Below are positions 1-12,000 of a DNA stretch of 64,000 nt, one piece after another. Source of the stretch: Strix aluco (taxonomy: Eukaryota > Chordata > Aves > Strigiformes > Strigidae). Made by a program: the position numbers and the translations under genes. Numbering within the stretch: position 1 is the first letter of the stretch; every line of letters starts with the position of its first letter. The notes beneath the pieces were generated by a model that worked only from the letters and a program-made list of their open reading frames with translations, had not been told where the DNA came from and did not search any database. The stretch spans positions 73,054,303-73,118,302 of the forward strand of contig NC_133935.1 in the NCBI RefSeq assembly GCF_031877795.1, given 5' to 3'.

Positions 1-24
1 CGTCTCACTGTCACCCGGCTCCAG
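1..24 (+). CDS. LAMB1: LAMB1 exon 16, 3' end only
   Basis: The window opens inside this exon. Reading in the phase demanded by the next exon gives VSLSPGS and the first two bases of an Arg codon, followed by the donor GTCAGT at 25. It belongs to the LF (laminin IV type B) domain. Called from the donor and the phase match only, so it is less certain than the complete exons. Confidence 0.8.
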
Positions 25-3000
25 GTCAGTATGACTGGATGGGCCAAAAGGAGAAAAAGCATTTAAAAAATTGAAACAGAGTAACGTCACGTTTTCAGTT
101 TGCCATGGTCTCTATGAAAATGATGAAATTTAATTTTCAGTGGGTTATAAAAACATATTTAATGTTGTGTCTGTAGACTCAAAGCTTTTAAGTTTATTCT
201 CATTTTCCGATTTGTTTCGTTCACTGAGTAAAGGCGGGGGGGGAAGTGTTTGCACAGCGGGTGAGTGAACATCGGTATGACTCTTCACCTTACTGATAAG
301 CTTTTCCGGTTCTGGCTTGCACAAGCCTCCAAACTGCCTCTTTCACATCGTAGCTTTTGTTCTGCCTGGTCTTGGCTGCTTTCCGTTATCTTGATTGCTT
401 TACAGGGCTACCTAAAACGCTTTATGGTGCTGGATGTTTGAAGTAAGAATTGTTTCCTGTTCCTAATCCAGATACGTTGTTCTGCCGCGGCCCGTCTGCT
501 TTGAGAAGGGGTTGAATTACACCATCCGCCTGGAGCTGCCCCAATACTCCTCAGTGGATACGGAGACAGAGAGCCCGTACACACTCATTGACTCTGTGAG
601 CAGAAATTATTTCAGGGATGCGCTGGGGTAAAAGTGTACTTAAAAGCCTGAAAGTTTTCCTCTCCTCTGGCATGCATCTATGTAAATCCAAAGTAATATT
701 TTACAACGTCGTTGCTTACAGCTGTAGCCAGAGTTTAACTGAACAGTGTAAAGCAGTATAGGTTTCTTCAGTCTCAAAGTATGTGAGTTGTTTTTCTGCT
801 AAGAGGCTTTTGCTGTATTTTACAGGACTGCAGCTAGTTTCACAGACCTGTAGTTTCTTTAGGGAGGCTAATGTGTGCCGTGTATGACATGAATGTCAGC
901 ATCAACCTTTTTCTTTTGAATGGATAGAATTTGGTAGATTTGGTAAGACTTTTGTAGATACCAGAGCTATTTCACCAAAAACTAGAGAAATACTGTCATT
1001 TCCCTTCCAAATTCTGTCTGGTTGTTTGCTTTTTGGCCAAAAAAGGATAATAGGAAGTAGAATAATACTGAATTTTCACAATTTTGGTGGAGGCTATTTA
1101 TAAAGAGTGACACTTTGTCATTGTAAAATTGTTTTGTAGCTTGTTCTCATGCCATACTGTAAATCACTGGACATATTCACGGTGGGAGGCTCGGGTGAAG
1201 ACGTGGTCACAAACAGCGCTTGGGAAACTTTCCAAAGGTACCGGTGTCTGGAAAACAGCAGGAGTGTTGTGAAAACGCCCATGACGGACGTCTGCAAGAA
1301 CATTATATTCAGCATTTCTGCACTATTACATGAGACCGCATTATGTACGTAACTACCTACTTGTAGGGCAAACTGCGCCTGGATGGTGCTTGCAGGCAGA
1401 GCAGTTTGCATGGGGAAGGCGTGTGCATGGGATAAGGCAGGTGGTTTGTGTCCTGTGCCACAGTACTCACTCCCCGCAATGCTTTTCTTTGCTCAGCATG
1501 CCAGTGTGACCCCCAGGGCTCTCTGAGTTCGGTGTGCGATCCCAGCGGAGGACAGTGCCAGTGCCGTCCCAACGTTGTTGGAAGACAGTGCGACAGATGT
1601 GCCCCTGGCACCTTTAGTTTTGGGCCGAGCGGATGCCGACGTATGTTAAGTCCTTGGCTCTGGGCTGTGCTGTGGTCGGGGCCCTGCATTTAGGGCTTGC
1701 TGTGGAAACACAGCCCCTCTCCCCCTCTCCTTGCAGCGTGCGAGTGCCATGCCAGAGGCTCTTACAACGCCTTCTGCGACGCGGAGACGGGCCAGTGCCA
1801 CTGCTTTCCCGGGGTGTATGGGCGGCAGTGCGACCGCTGCCTGCCCGGCTTCTGGGGCTTCCCCAGCTGCCAGCCCTGCCACTGCAACGGCCATGCCGAT
1901 GACTGCAGCCCCTACACCGGGGAGTGCCTGAGCTGCCGGGACCACACGACAGGGCACAACTGCGAGAGGTACCGTGCGTGCCCCCTCCCCAGCCCTTTCT
2001 TACCCCGCAGCAGGATGGGTGCAGCAGCTGTGCCCCTCCAGCAATGGTGCTCAGGTGGGTGTGAAGCCACAGGGAAAGCCCCTGGACCCTGGGAGCCAGA
2101 GGAGGATGGGAGTGGGGACCCCCTATTCCCTGCCTGCAGCCTTGAGCCTTCCCAGCAGTGCCTGCCCAGGCAGCCGAGAGCACGTTGCAGGACCCCAAGG
2201 CTTCAGAGAGGCTTTCTCCTTTGCAGGCCTCTCGAGAGGCGTCTGCCTTGGGTCTCCTGCTCTTACACTGGCATAAACCAGACAAATTTGCCTCTGTGGG
2301 CACAGCTGCTCAGAGTGTGAGTGGCATGGGAGAGCCATAAGGATGTTTCTGCCCTTTGGTTCTTCACAGTGGTTGAAAACCTGAGTGTAGTTATGGCAGG
2401 GCTGCAGTTGGTTTGCCTGCAGTCCCCTGCATGCCATGTACCCCTCTGTGTGCAGGTGCCTGGCTGGCTACTATGGAGACCCCATCCTGGGATCAGGCGA
2501 CCACTGCCGCCCCTGCCCTTGCCCTGATGGCCCCGAGAGCGGACGCCAGTTTGCCAGCGGCTGTTACCAGGATCCGGTCACACTGCAAGTCGTGTGTGTC
2601 TGTAGCGTAGGATACATAGGTACTTGGTGGGTGCGTGGAGAGGGGCTGGCTGGCTTGAACCTCCCCGTGAGTATGTTCCTATGGGTTGTTGGATGTGACC
2701 ACAGCACCAGCATCAATGTGTTGCTACTGGAAGTTGGCAGCACTTGGAAGGTGCCAGGGCAGAGTGGCTTGTGCAGGCGATGCCATCACCACTGTGAACC
2801 TCATCCCTGGCAGCGTGGCGAGGGGCGATGGGTGGTTGGCAGAGTTGGACAGGACAGCGTGGAACCAATGGGACGAGCGTGCTGACAGCTGGGTTGCAGC
2901 ATCATGCCTTGGTGCCCCAGGCAGTACCATCCATGCCACACCAAGCTGCTGCAGTCTCACCAAGCGCTGCCTCTGTTGCTTTGAGCATGGTCTAATTAAC

Positions 3001-6000
3001 ACCCCCCCAGACCATTAATGACCATTATTGTCTTGCCTCAGTCTTGCCGTTTACAGGGCTGCGCACTAGCGAGCCGTGATGGTAATTCCCACCGTGCCTG
3101 TTTGTTCAAACAGGCAGTCGATGTGATGAATGTGCGTCTGGCTTCTTTGGGAGCCCCGACGAGGTTGGCGGCGCCTGCCAGCCATGCCAGTGCAACAACA
3201 ACATCGACAGCACTGACCCAGAGGCCTGTGACAAGAAGACGGGAACATGCATGAAGTGCCTGTATCACACAGAGGGCGAAAACTGCCACCTCTGCAAACA
3301 GGGCTACTACGGGAGTGCCGTGCAGCAGGACTGCAGAAGTGAGTGCGAGACATGGCCGCAGCCCCTCCGCCAGCCATGTCATGGGGCGTCAGTGGCTGCC
3401 CGAACTCTTTTTAATTTACTTGGGAGCCTTTGGGGTGGAGGAGAAACCTTACTACCTCCAGCTGGAGTTGTGTGCAGCTGCCCTGCAGCTCAGCGGGCCT
3501 CCTGGCAGGGAGGGGAGTCCTTTACATTTGACAGCATCTACATGTGCTGAAAGGATGAGGCTTTTGTGGGAGGGGTGTTTCTTGCCTTCTTGTTAGCTAT
3601 CTTTGTTTACCTCTTCTCCAGAGATGGGGGTGGCGGGGTGAGGTTTTGGCTTTTGTTTACACCAGAGTCCCTGAAGATGTGTCTGGACAGTGGGAGCAAG
3701 GGCTATGGTGGGGAGCCGAACTGGGCAGTGGGGAGGCAGACCCTCCTCTCCCTTGGCACCAGACGCAGCCCAGCAGGTCAGATGGGTCACAAGGTGGGCA
3801 AGTGGAGCCCTGCTCTGCTTGGCACACCATCGGCCACTCCAAGCAGATCCGCCACCGTAGCGGGCTGACGAGAGCCAGACAGGCTTGGGCTTTGGTGGTG
3901 TACAGAGGGAGGAAAAGAGAAGAGGGGGAAGGCTGGGCTGCTTGAACGAGGGGCTCCTGTCACCTCCTGTGTGCTGGGGAAGAAGCTGTAGAGGTGGCCA
4001 GCCTGGGACATGAGGGCTCTTGCATGATGCTGGGCATTGTTCAGCATTGGGTCAGTCAGGCCTGGCTGTGGGCATTGGGATGCGCCAGCATCTGCCCGCA
4101 CCTCAGGGGACTCAGAGAATAAACCAGATGTGAACTCCAGGCAGTCTGGTAACAAGAGGCCAGGCTAACATTGAGGCACCACACTCTTTCCCTCACAGAG
4201 TGCGTCTGCAACTACCTGGGCACCATCCGTGAGGACTGCGAGGACTCGGAGAACTGCCGGTGCGAGGCAGCCACAGGGCAGTGCCGGTGCCTCCCCAACG
4301 TGGTGGGGCAGACCTGCGACCGCTGTGCCCCCCACACGTGGAGGCTCGCCAGTGGCGCTGGCTGCGAGCAGTGTGGCTGCGACCCTGCGCGCTCCCTTGG
4401 GCCTGCCTGCAATGAGGTGAGGGGAGTGAGGGCATGCTCTGACGGCTTGGCCTTTGCTCCAGTGCGGGGCTGAGCTGCTGAGGTGGTCACATCTCCTGTT
4501 GGGGCTTTTTCTGGCAGTTCACGGGGCAGTGCCAGTGCATGCCGGGCTTTGGAGGTCGGACCTGCCAGGAGTGCCAGGAGCTCTTCTGGGGTGACCCAGG
4601 CGTGGAGTGCCAAGGTGAGTTATTTTGCAGGTGAGCCTGCTCCTTTTGGAAATGGCCAGTGGCCAGGCGTGCCGTCACCCCTCGGTGTACTGAGACTCCC
4701 CTGCCAGGAGCAGCCCCTCAGGTGACCCCCATCAGTGCCCACACGAACCTTGGAAATGGGGGAGGAAAGCATGGTGGGGTCTGTTCCCAGGGTTTGGGTG
4801 CCTCTGAGGACAGGAGGCATGGCAGGAGCCAGGCCTGGTGCTTGCCTGGTTTATTTTATTTCTTGTCAGACCCTTACGCAGAGACAAGCCTCTCTGTTTA
4901 GAAACTAACTCTTCTTTAACCGTTAGGTTGCAATGCTGTCAGGTAAGTTGGTGTGGTAAGAAAACATATTGCAAGTGTTTGGGTTTGAATATTGGTCTGG
5001 AAAACAGTTTCCTTTGCCTTTTGATTGCATATAGTGGAAGACCACTGTCTCCTCTTGTGTCTTGTTAGGGAGACTGGGCCTGAAAAAAGAAGGTTTTTGA
5101 TTTAGTAGAAGACTTTCCTTATATTTCAGATGAAAATAAAGAAGTGAGTAGAGACCATGCAGCATGTTAGCCATAACTACATGCCACAAAACAGAGCGCC
5201 GTGAAGTCGCTTGTTTAGAAAACTGGATGCTCTCTGTCCTTTCATTATAAACAAGTCTGTTCATTAGCTGGAAAAGAAACTTCAAACACTGTCCAGACCA
5301 GAACAAACTTGTATTTCTGATCTGTTCAAATAAGAGCATTTGCCAGGAGGGTTTGCAGTAGATTAAGGTATTTTTTCCTGCAGGGAGGAATGTGCTCGCT
5401 GTGGTCTTTAATAAATCCCTTACAATAGAGATACCTTAGAGCCCATTATCTAACCAGATAGGCAGGTCACAGCTACTTGGTTAATGCAGCAGATGAAAGG
5501 ACTAGGGAATTGTCCCAGTTCCTGAGTACATATTGGGTTTCTTCGGGGGGCGAGGCAGCCTTTTGGGGAGGCTGTGTGTGTTCTGGCATGGTGAGGGGTG
5601 CTGACCCTGCCGGCTCCGGGGCAGGGATTGTCTCTCAGTATCAGCTGTCTCCATCAGAGTTTATTGATGGAGTCCATCTGCATACCTTATCAGCAGGATT
5701 TTGCAGCGTACCAGCATTTCTGGTGTCTCATGGAGTTTCTGCTATCTTTTGAGTGTGTGAAAACTGCTTTTTAATGTTTTTGAAGTAAAAAGAGGATATA
5801 TTCATAAGACCCTGTTTTTACCATGCAAGCTCTATGCTTTCATTCCAACCTGCCACCCCTTCTGCCCTCAAGTGACATGGGAGACTCACTCGGATGGCAA
5901 TGCAGATTTTCCTTTAGGATTTCATCCAGCTGGAGATCTCTGCGGCAGGTGGGGAGAGCCAGTGCCCAGGGCTGAGCCACGGCAGCCTGCAGCGCGATGC

Positions 6001-9000
6001 CCCAGACAGGCTCCAAGCGTGCGCTTGCTTGTGGAGCACATCCAGCCCCATGGCACTGCCGAGTGTCCCTGGCATGGTGGGGTCAGTGCCTCCCGCCCTG
6101 TCTCCCGTCCTTCCTCAGCAGGGAGAGAAGTGACTTCTCAGGACTTCTCATTTAGTCCCGGTGAGCAGAGGGGTGATGTTCAGGCTGGCAGTCATGCAGC
6201 TCTCAGTGGTAAGCAGTTTGCAGGCGAACTGGAAAACTGTGCCGTTTAAGGAGTTGCAGAGCAATGCCCCTGGAAAATAGCTTAAATGTGGCCTGTGGCC
6301 AAGGTGAAGCTGGAGCTGAGACAGGGATTCGTCACAAAGACGTCAGCTCCAGCTGCAGGGGGATGCACAGACTCCTGGTGATGGCGTTTGCCACGTGCCC
6401 TCAGTGACACGCTCACACTGGCCCAAGCAGCCAATACGGCTACATTTTGTTCTGTGTTCAGAAAGAAAATACAAACTGATCTGGATAGGGAACGGTGAGA
6501 GCTCTGAACCTTGTGAGTATGGACAGACAGTCTTAGCTGCAGGCACTGAGCTGATGCGGACGTGTGGTGTCAGTCCCGATGACTCCAGGGTGGGATCCTC
6601 CACTGGCCAGGGCAAGTGGCTTTTGCTCAAGGTTGGAAATCACAGGGTGCATCACTCAAAGGACAGTAATGTGTGATCTCTTCACAAAAGGTCTTCAGGC
6701 TGTTGGCACCAATAGACACAAGCTCCTGCTGAGAAATGGAGACTGTACTGCCCATGTTGCTGTGACACCCTTTACAAATTTTTTTATTACTAAAGAAAAA
6801 AATAGTGAGGTCATGTGAATACAAGTGCCTGCAAATAACCTCTGGACACAGCTATGTGGAGATGTAAAAAATGGCCCATTTAGGACAGGCTGGGGGCCAC
6901 AGTCCCCCACAGGTTCCCAGGCACCTGTAGCAGCACCAAGCTGTGGATGTCGCCCTGAGGTCCCAGCACGCTCCTCTGGAAACCAGACTCCAGGGCATGC
7001 TTCCCTGCTGTCCCCATCGATGGCAATGACCATTGCCAGCTGCTGCCTGTGACTTGTTTTCTAGAAATCTTGGTAAGATTGGAGATGGTGAAGCAGAAGG
7101 TGGAGGAGATCAGTTTTTGCACCTGGTCTGGGTGCTCTGATTTGTAGTCTGTGCTCCCTGCAGTGAAGAGAAACCGTCATCCGATTTGTCCTCCCTGCAT
7201 GTCCCCAGAGGTCACACTGGGACCAGACTGCTGGGGCAAGCTAAGGGAGGTGCCTACGCTTGGGCAGCATCTTGACCCCTCGGTACTGGGTGTGCTCCCA
7301 CACCCACAGATGTTCATTGGGGATTACACACTGCAGAGAGCCTGTAGGACTGGGTCTTTGGAGGCTGTTTACTGCATGCTTTAAAAAAGCACAAAAGTTA
7401 CTTATTTAACATAATGCCTGAAACAAGTACAGGAGAGGTGTAGAGGGTAGGGAAAAGCCCAGCGCATCTCTCTCGGCCTTGTGTAAGTCCCTATGAGGAC
7501 TTACACAGTGAGCAGGAGCTGTGCTGTGAGCATCGTCTGCTAGCGGGGCAGTGCCAGCCACTTTGCAGGACTCTTCTAGCTGTTGCTTTAGCTGCGAGCT
7601 ATATGCAGCTCTGCGCAAGCCTGCACGTGAATGTGTGCGTGTGCATAAAAATCCTTGCTAAGGTAGTAAATAATAGGATTACAAATTTCATCAAACTCGA
7701 GTCTCCCAGGCATTCTGCTGGAGCTTTTCCAAAGCCTGGCAACCAAAGTGCAGGACTCAGCATGCTGAGCTCTGCACTGACTTCAGCCCACAAAGCACAT
7801 TCTGGCAGGAGACTCCAGGCCCCCAGGAAGCCTCTGAGATACAGTGTGGCTGCAGATGCAGCTCAAACAGTGCTCTGGCATAGTAGATATTTAAAATTTA
7901 TGTGTTTCATATAATATAAAGGAGATGACGATTTTACTATCATTACTGCTTTAATAAATTGAACAAACAGAACAGAGTGCAGTTAGTAAAAGGTACTGTA
8001 TGAGATTGAGTTATGTTGTATTGCTATATCCCCTTTACAAGGAGTATACCTGTGTCAATATTCTTATGTGTTGGACTTGAGTATCAAGCCCTATTGTGAA
8101 AAACAGAATTTTATTGAACGAAAATGAAAAAAAGTCATGTTTTTATCAAATACTCATTGCAGACATTGGCAGAAAGTTGTTTTTCTGTTTTTAGTCTTTG
8201 TTATGTATCTGGTGCCAAAACATCTGTTCACTGAAAATTACCCTATTGCCATTTAAGAATAGCCTTCATAGTCTTAATCTAACACCAGCATCTTAAAGGC
8301 TGCTTTTATAGGTGTTTATGGTGTGGAGAGCACCATAGCAGATGTTTCTTCTCCTTTTGTGATAAGTGTCTAAAGGAAGTCGGACAAATTCTACACTAAA
8401 GAAAATGCAATTTTCACTTAAGAGTTTCATAATTTCAGTTGACCTATGTCTTAAAATACTGATTGTTTCCAGAAAATTGCCCTTTTGGCAAGGTCTTCTA
8501 GCATGTTAAAATGCAGCACAACTCCAGTAATTCTAGGCTGGGATCTTATCTTAACGCTCAACATTGGAGTTAGCAATATGCTTACAGGGTAATTTGAATC
8601 AATAGCTGATTATTCAGAAGAAATTTGCTAGCTCTGCAAAACTTTCAACCTTACAAATTGCTGAATGGTTTTCTCATCATAGTGCCTCACTACCACTGGG
8701 AAATGATGCCAGGAAATCATGTTTGAACAAACCTTTTGTTTTTTTGCTGCAGAGGAGTTAAACATTTGATGCGCTCTGTCCCTGATCTCAAGCAGTAAAG
8801 AAAATATTTCTGCAAAAATTATTTCTGTTCTGTGTAGGATGATGTATGACACTTGCTTGTTCCTAGCATCCTGCAATAATGCGTTAAACACAGACTGATC
8901 TTCATACATCCCTTTCAGTATCCATTATATCATCTTGGCTGTAGTATCAACTGCTCTGGCACATCTTAGTTTAAGTGATATGCAAATATGCCACATTAAA

Positions 9001-12000
9001 TTACAGCAGTTTAAATGGAAGTGAGTTCTAGATGTTTAAAATCAGAAGGAAAGATAGCAGAGCTGTCAGAGTAAGTGAAAGATAAAGATGTTCATAGATC
9101 CTTGTGAGCCTAAAGCATACCCCTCGAGCTAGTAATTTACCTCTTTGGGATTTCTCCCCTTAGGTTTCTACAAGACTACATTCAATAAACATGTATGAGT
9201 GCTACTTTTATCTTTAAGATCAGGAAAAAGAATTACTGAAAGAGAAATGCATTGATTGAGGTGGTATAAAAATTACCCATGGATACTGTGTGTGTGCATG
9301 CACATATGTGCACATCCATTTGTGAACAGATGCAGCTACAATCTTTTATAAGTTCTTAATCAGCAGATCCTGACTGAAGAATTTGGCTAGAAATTTTTCC
9401 TGTCAATAATGTGATTTCACTAAGTCAGCATATGCCACAGAAGAATGTCTGATTGAGTTAAACACTCAATTAAAGAAAACAATATATCCAGTTCCAAAAT
9501 GACATTTCAAAACAGAAACCTATTGTTTAATTTAGTAAATGCTTCTTTGAAAACCTCAAATCTTTGGCCAATGACTTAAAAAGACTTATTTTCCTCCACT
9601 ATATTTTCCATGGGAGATACTGCAGTGTCCTGCTCTGCTTATCCAGGGACAGATTTGATCCCTGTATAACACTGATCTTCAAAGCAAGCCTCATCTGTGT
9701 TAACTTGCAGCCCTTCACCTTGGCCTTGGTCCACCTCTCTGTATGAAGGGAGAGTAGTCAGCCATTTGTCTTGAAGGACATTTCCAACCCAAACTGGTTA
9801 AGGCATCTAAATCTCTTGCAGTAAATTCAACATCTGTGTGGTTTTGCAGTGCAAAATGAACCAGTTTTCCCAGGTTCTAGTCACATAAGCATAGGCAAGG
9901 CATTTAAAAGGAGCTTACAGGACTTTGTCTTTCCCTATTCCACAAATACTATGTTAAGTGGAATATAAAGCCATAGCTAGCTACGGAGTAACATTTGAAA
10001 CACTTCCGTATCCCTAGATGTGCCTGTGTGTTTCTTGTTTTCTTGGAAGAAATTAGATTAACCAGGCATATGCTAAAATTAGATGTGGTATAGCTACTCA
10101 GGTGTTCTATCAGACTTAGGAGTGTGCTGGTTAGAGCAGAAATCTCCAGAGCCAAGCAATACTCTGAAGACTGTGTTTGAGTTAGCGTGTTTGAGGACAT
10201 CAGAAATTAAAACTGCTGTAACAGAGAGCATCATTAGCACTGGGCTGCATAGGAGTTGACTCACATATAGGAATAGTTGGACATTAACAAAGGACGTGTT
10301 AGAGAAGCAAGAACTCCACTGTGGCTAGAGGTGATGCTGGGGTACTCTGGCCAAAAGTGATGCTGGGCATGACATGCTGGATCATTCTCCCATAGCATTT
10401 GCTCTGTTTCTAGCAGGTGATAGGAATCAAGGTGTTCTGTTTTCACATCCCAGTTCATTGGCGGTGATAAGCAAATGTCACATGAATCCTTTTGGTGGAT
10501 GTGCACCCACCATCATGAATGATGGATATGTAGCTTAGTTACTCCTCCATGAGTTATTTGCCAATCCTATGCTAGCCTTTTCCAGTCTGTGCCAGCTGGG
10601 AGGACTTCCTTTCCTTTCACATGGATCCTGCCACTGTCGCTGTGCTTTTGTCCCTTTAGGACAAAGTTGCTTTTTCATCAGTTTAGGACAAAGTTGTGCC
10701 CTGAAATCTCACAGAGACTGAAGTTCTTGGTAGGTGGGTGTTGCATGAGGCAGAGGTGAAACCTGTGCACTGAGCTATTTGCCTGGTGGCCCACGGTGTT
10801 CAAGGTGCTCCTCACTAACTAGAAGGTTTTATATGGTCTTGGCCTGGGCTTGCTTTCCTCCTCTTGAGAACTGGCTACAGCTGAAGTCAGTGGAGGGTTC
10901 GATCCCCACCATGCTGTAAAGGGAAGATGCTCTCTGCAATGGCCTTGGATGTGCTCCTTGCTGGGGTGTAAACTAGCCTGTTGTGGGTGGCCAGGGCGCA
11001 GGATATGGGACTCTGCCACTAGAGGTGTTGGAGATGGTGGAGGTCCTGTTCCACATGACCTTGGAGTGCAGTTGCTGTGGGTTTTTGGCTGGCTTAATTA
11101 CGTTATTAATGCGGTGTCCAGAAATTGGGCCCCAGCTTCTGCTAAAAGTACTCAGAGATTGACTCTAGTGAGGAACAGAGACAATTTCAATCATATCTAG
11201 GGGAAGCGCTTGGCTAAGGTCATCTAGATTTTAAAAAAGGTCACATGTAACCAAACACTGGCATTCATGTGTCATTTGCAAGATGAAAGATTTGCTCATG
11301 GGATGTGAGCTGTAAGAGGAGCAGTGATGCTTTTGTGAGAATTTAAAAAATGTTTCAGTCAGTGCCACAGCAAGCAATTGTCCGAGGGCTGTAGCTAGAG
11401 AGACCGTACGACCATTGTGTAGAAATGCCTCTCAAATTTTCAAAATGGAAATAAAATCATCTAGAATCTTCTTATTTCAGTACTGAGGGAGGCTTTTTCT
11501 TGTTTTCCTTTAAACTATGGATTTTACTTAAAAATAGAAATAAATTTATCTTCAGTTTTACCTTTTGGTTTGAAAGCTGGTGTGGTCCTGTGCATGGTTA
11601 ATGACTTGGGAAGATAGTAAGAGCAAGTATGAAAACAGCACTTTTGAAAGCCATTTTATATATGTTGGAATCACACTACTGAGGTAATTCAGAGCCAGCA
11701 TTGCCTGCTTCTGGGCTTCATAGAGAATCCTAAAATGGAGAAATAACACACAGTAATGTTTCTAGCCACCTTATACAGTTTTCTCATGGGTCCCACAAAG
11801 CTCAGTTTGGAAGTTTTGTAGAATTCTAGAAATGTGATGATTCTTCCAGCTGTTGTGCTGCTTTTAGAATAAATTACTTTGCTCTTTATTATCTCCCAAA
11901 AAACAGCTGTGGAGTTTGGGTTTTCCCTTTGCTAACGAGTTAGTACTTAAATTCTCCTCTCCCCTTCCCCAGCATTTTCTGGCTCCAGGGATTTTGGAAT

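Noticed and set aside
10656..10697. Direct repeat TTTAGGACAAAGTTG in LAMB1 intron 24
   Set aside because: Only two short copies; consistent with a small local duplication without function.
10891..10910. tRNA-like T-arm (GGGTTCGATCCCCACC) in LAMB1 intron 24
   Set aside because: The T-loop consensus is present, but the stem has a mismatch, no D-arm or A-box lies at the right distance, and no 5' acceptor strand pairs with the following bases.
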